A DNA stretch of 6,179 nt from Actinomycetota bacterium. Lineage in GTDB: Bacteria > Actinomycetota > Actinomycetes > Nanopelagicales > Nanopelagicaceae. Below the pieces are notes generated by a model. It did not search any database. It was not told the origin of the DNA and saw only the letters and a program-made list of their open reading frames with translations. Location of the stretch: the NCBI GenBank assembly GCA_016870855.1, contig VGAF01000070.1, forward strand, positions 1 through 6,179, written 5' to 3'. Shown piece after piece: positions 5,695-6,179 of this stretch. The position numbers were made by a program, and so were the translations under genes. The stretch's first letter is position 1. Every line of letters starts with the position of its first letter.

Positions 5695-6179
5695 TTAGGT
5701 GGAAGTTACGACTGTTGCATCGCTACGCTTGAAAACCTCGGGGAGTAGGTAAGAGCCTATTCCTGGAGCGGAGAGTGGAAGAATATGTCCTTCTACGATT
5801 TCGACGCTATTTGGAACTAGTTCTGAGTACCAGGTGCGAATATAGGCGCGCACTGATTCTTGATAGATTGCATTTGGTGAACTCAACGAAAGATGAAGAC
5901 CAGCAAGTAATGTAAAGGGGCCTGTACAATCATGCATTGCGACAGGCAAACCAAAGCTTTCAGCAAGAGCTGTCACCTTTCGTGATTCGGTGATTCCGCC
6001 TACCCATGTTGGATCAATCATGATGATATCTGCAGCGCGTCGCTCCATGAGTTGGCGATATTGGTATTTAGAAATCAGCATCTCACTGGCAATAATAGGA
6101 GTGGTAGTGGATTTTTTGAGTTCGGCTATAGCATCAACATCGTGAGCAAGAACGAAATCTTCTAGCCAAGCAACGTTGT
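5695..6179 (-). CDS. Enolase-superfamily protein, mandelate racemase subgroup (C-terminal part)
   Basis: The frame is open to the right edge, so the true start lies beyond it and only the last 160 residues are seen; the ATG at 6081 is internal. Members abstract a proton alpha to a carboxylate at a Mg2+ site, either racemising or dehydrating acids such as aldonates. Numbering from the first full codon, W4-L-E6-D matches the WxE metal-ligand motif and ASE32 matches the usual GE ligand. D55 in IDPTWVGGITES and H82 in VAMHD form the Asp-His general-base pair, and E107 in NAIYQES matches mandelate racemase E317. All visible catalytic positions are therefore kept. The C-terminal barrel half runs to about 125, followed by the closing cap segment. 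The usual Pro after WxE(E/D) is Phe here. Acid-sugar dehydratase is the likeliest class, but the substrate is unknown. The stop is 28 bp from the convergent regulator, with no clear terminator. Confidence 0.85.
   Translation of the reverse strand, partial: NVAWLEDFVLAHDVDAIAELKKSTTTPIIASEMLISKYQYRQLMERRAADIIMIDPTWVGGITESRKVTALAESFGLPVAMHDCTGPFTLLAGLHLSLSSPNAIYQESVRAYIRTWYSELVPNSVEIVEGHILPLSAPGIGSYLLPEVFKRSDATVVTST

Noticed and set aside
5667..5700. Possible bidirectional terminator between the regulator and the enolase-superfamily gene
   Set aside because: There is a T-run at 5691-5696, but only a 5-bp AT-only stem (CTAAA/TTTAG) around it, with no GC-rich hairpin.
1..6179. CRISPR arrays, tRNA or rRNA genes, complete insertion sequences
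   Set aside because: Reading both strands showed no regularly spaced repeats, no cloverleaf or rRNA signatures, and no transposase or integrase motifs.

Overview
The window looks like accessory catabolic DNA from a bacterium of moderate-to-low GC, with short intergenic gaps and Shine-Dalgarno-type starts. The tail of a heavy-metal P-type ATPase near the left edge and the general gene style suggest an actinobacterium, possibly a small freshwater lineage. That placement is a guess, because there is no rRNA or other marker gene here.

Layout, left to right. Positions 1-345 hold no recognisable gene, only an unidentified minus-strand reading frame (23-340). At about 346 the sequence switches abruptly into the last ~103 codons of a P1B-type metal ATPase (to 657), so that gene is a headless remnant. 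Next is a plus-strand pair two bases apart: a small cupin (707-1165) and a short-chain dehydrogenase/reductase (1168-1950). Converging on it is a minus-strand pair whose stop and start codons abut: a class III PLP aminotransferase of the glutamate-1-semialdehyde-aminomutase type (4754-3474), followed by an M81/MlrC-family metallohydrolase (3473-1974). An IclR-family regulator (4896-5666, plus) is divergent from the aminotransferase. It runs towards a minus-strand enolase-superfamily (mandelate racemase subgroup) gene that is cut by the right edge (5695-6179).

How the genes may work together. The 141-bp gap between the aminotransferase and the IclR gene contains two copies of a 19-bp near-palindrome (AATTMCGCATAGYGRAATT). 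One lies just upstream of each gene, the arrangement expected of a repressor that controls itself and its divergent operon. The aminotransferase and MlrC-like enzyme probably act on the same small amino or amide-bearing compound. The SDR, the cupin and the acid-sugar-dehydratase-like enzyme could process related hydroxy or keto acids. The substrate cannot be read from sequence. The most interesting parts are the twin operators, the tightly coupled aminotransferase/MlrC pair, and the sharp break in the ATPase gene, which may be an integration or rearrangement boundary or an assembly artefact.
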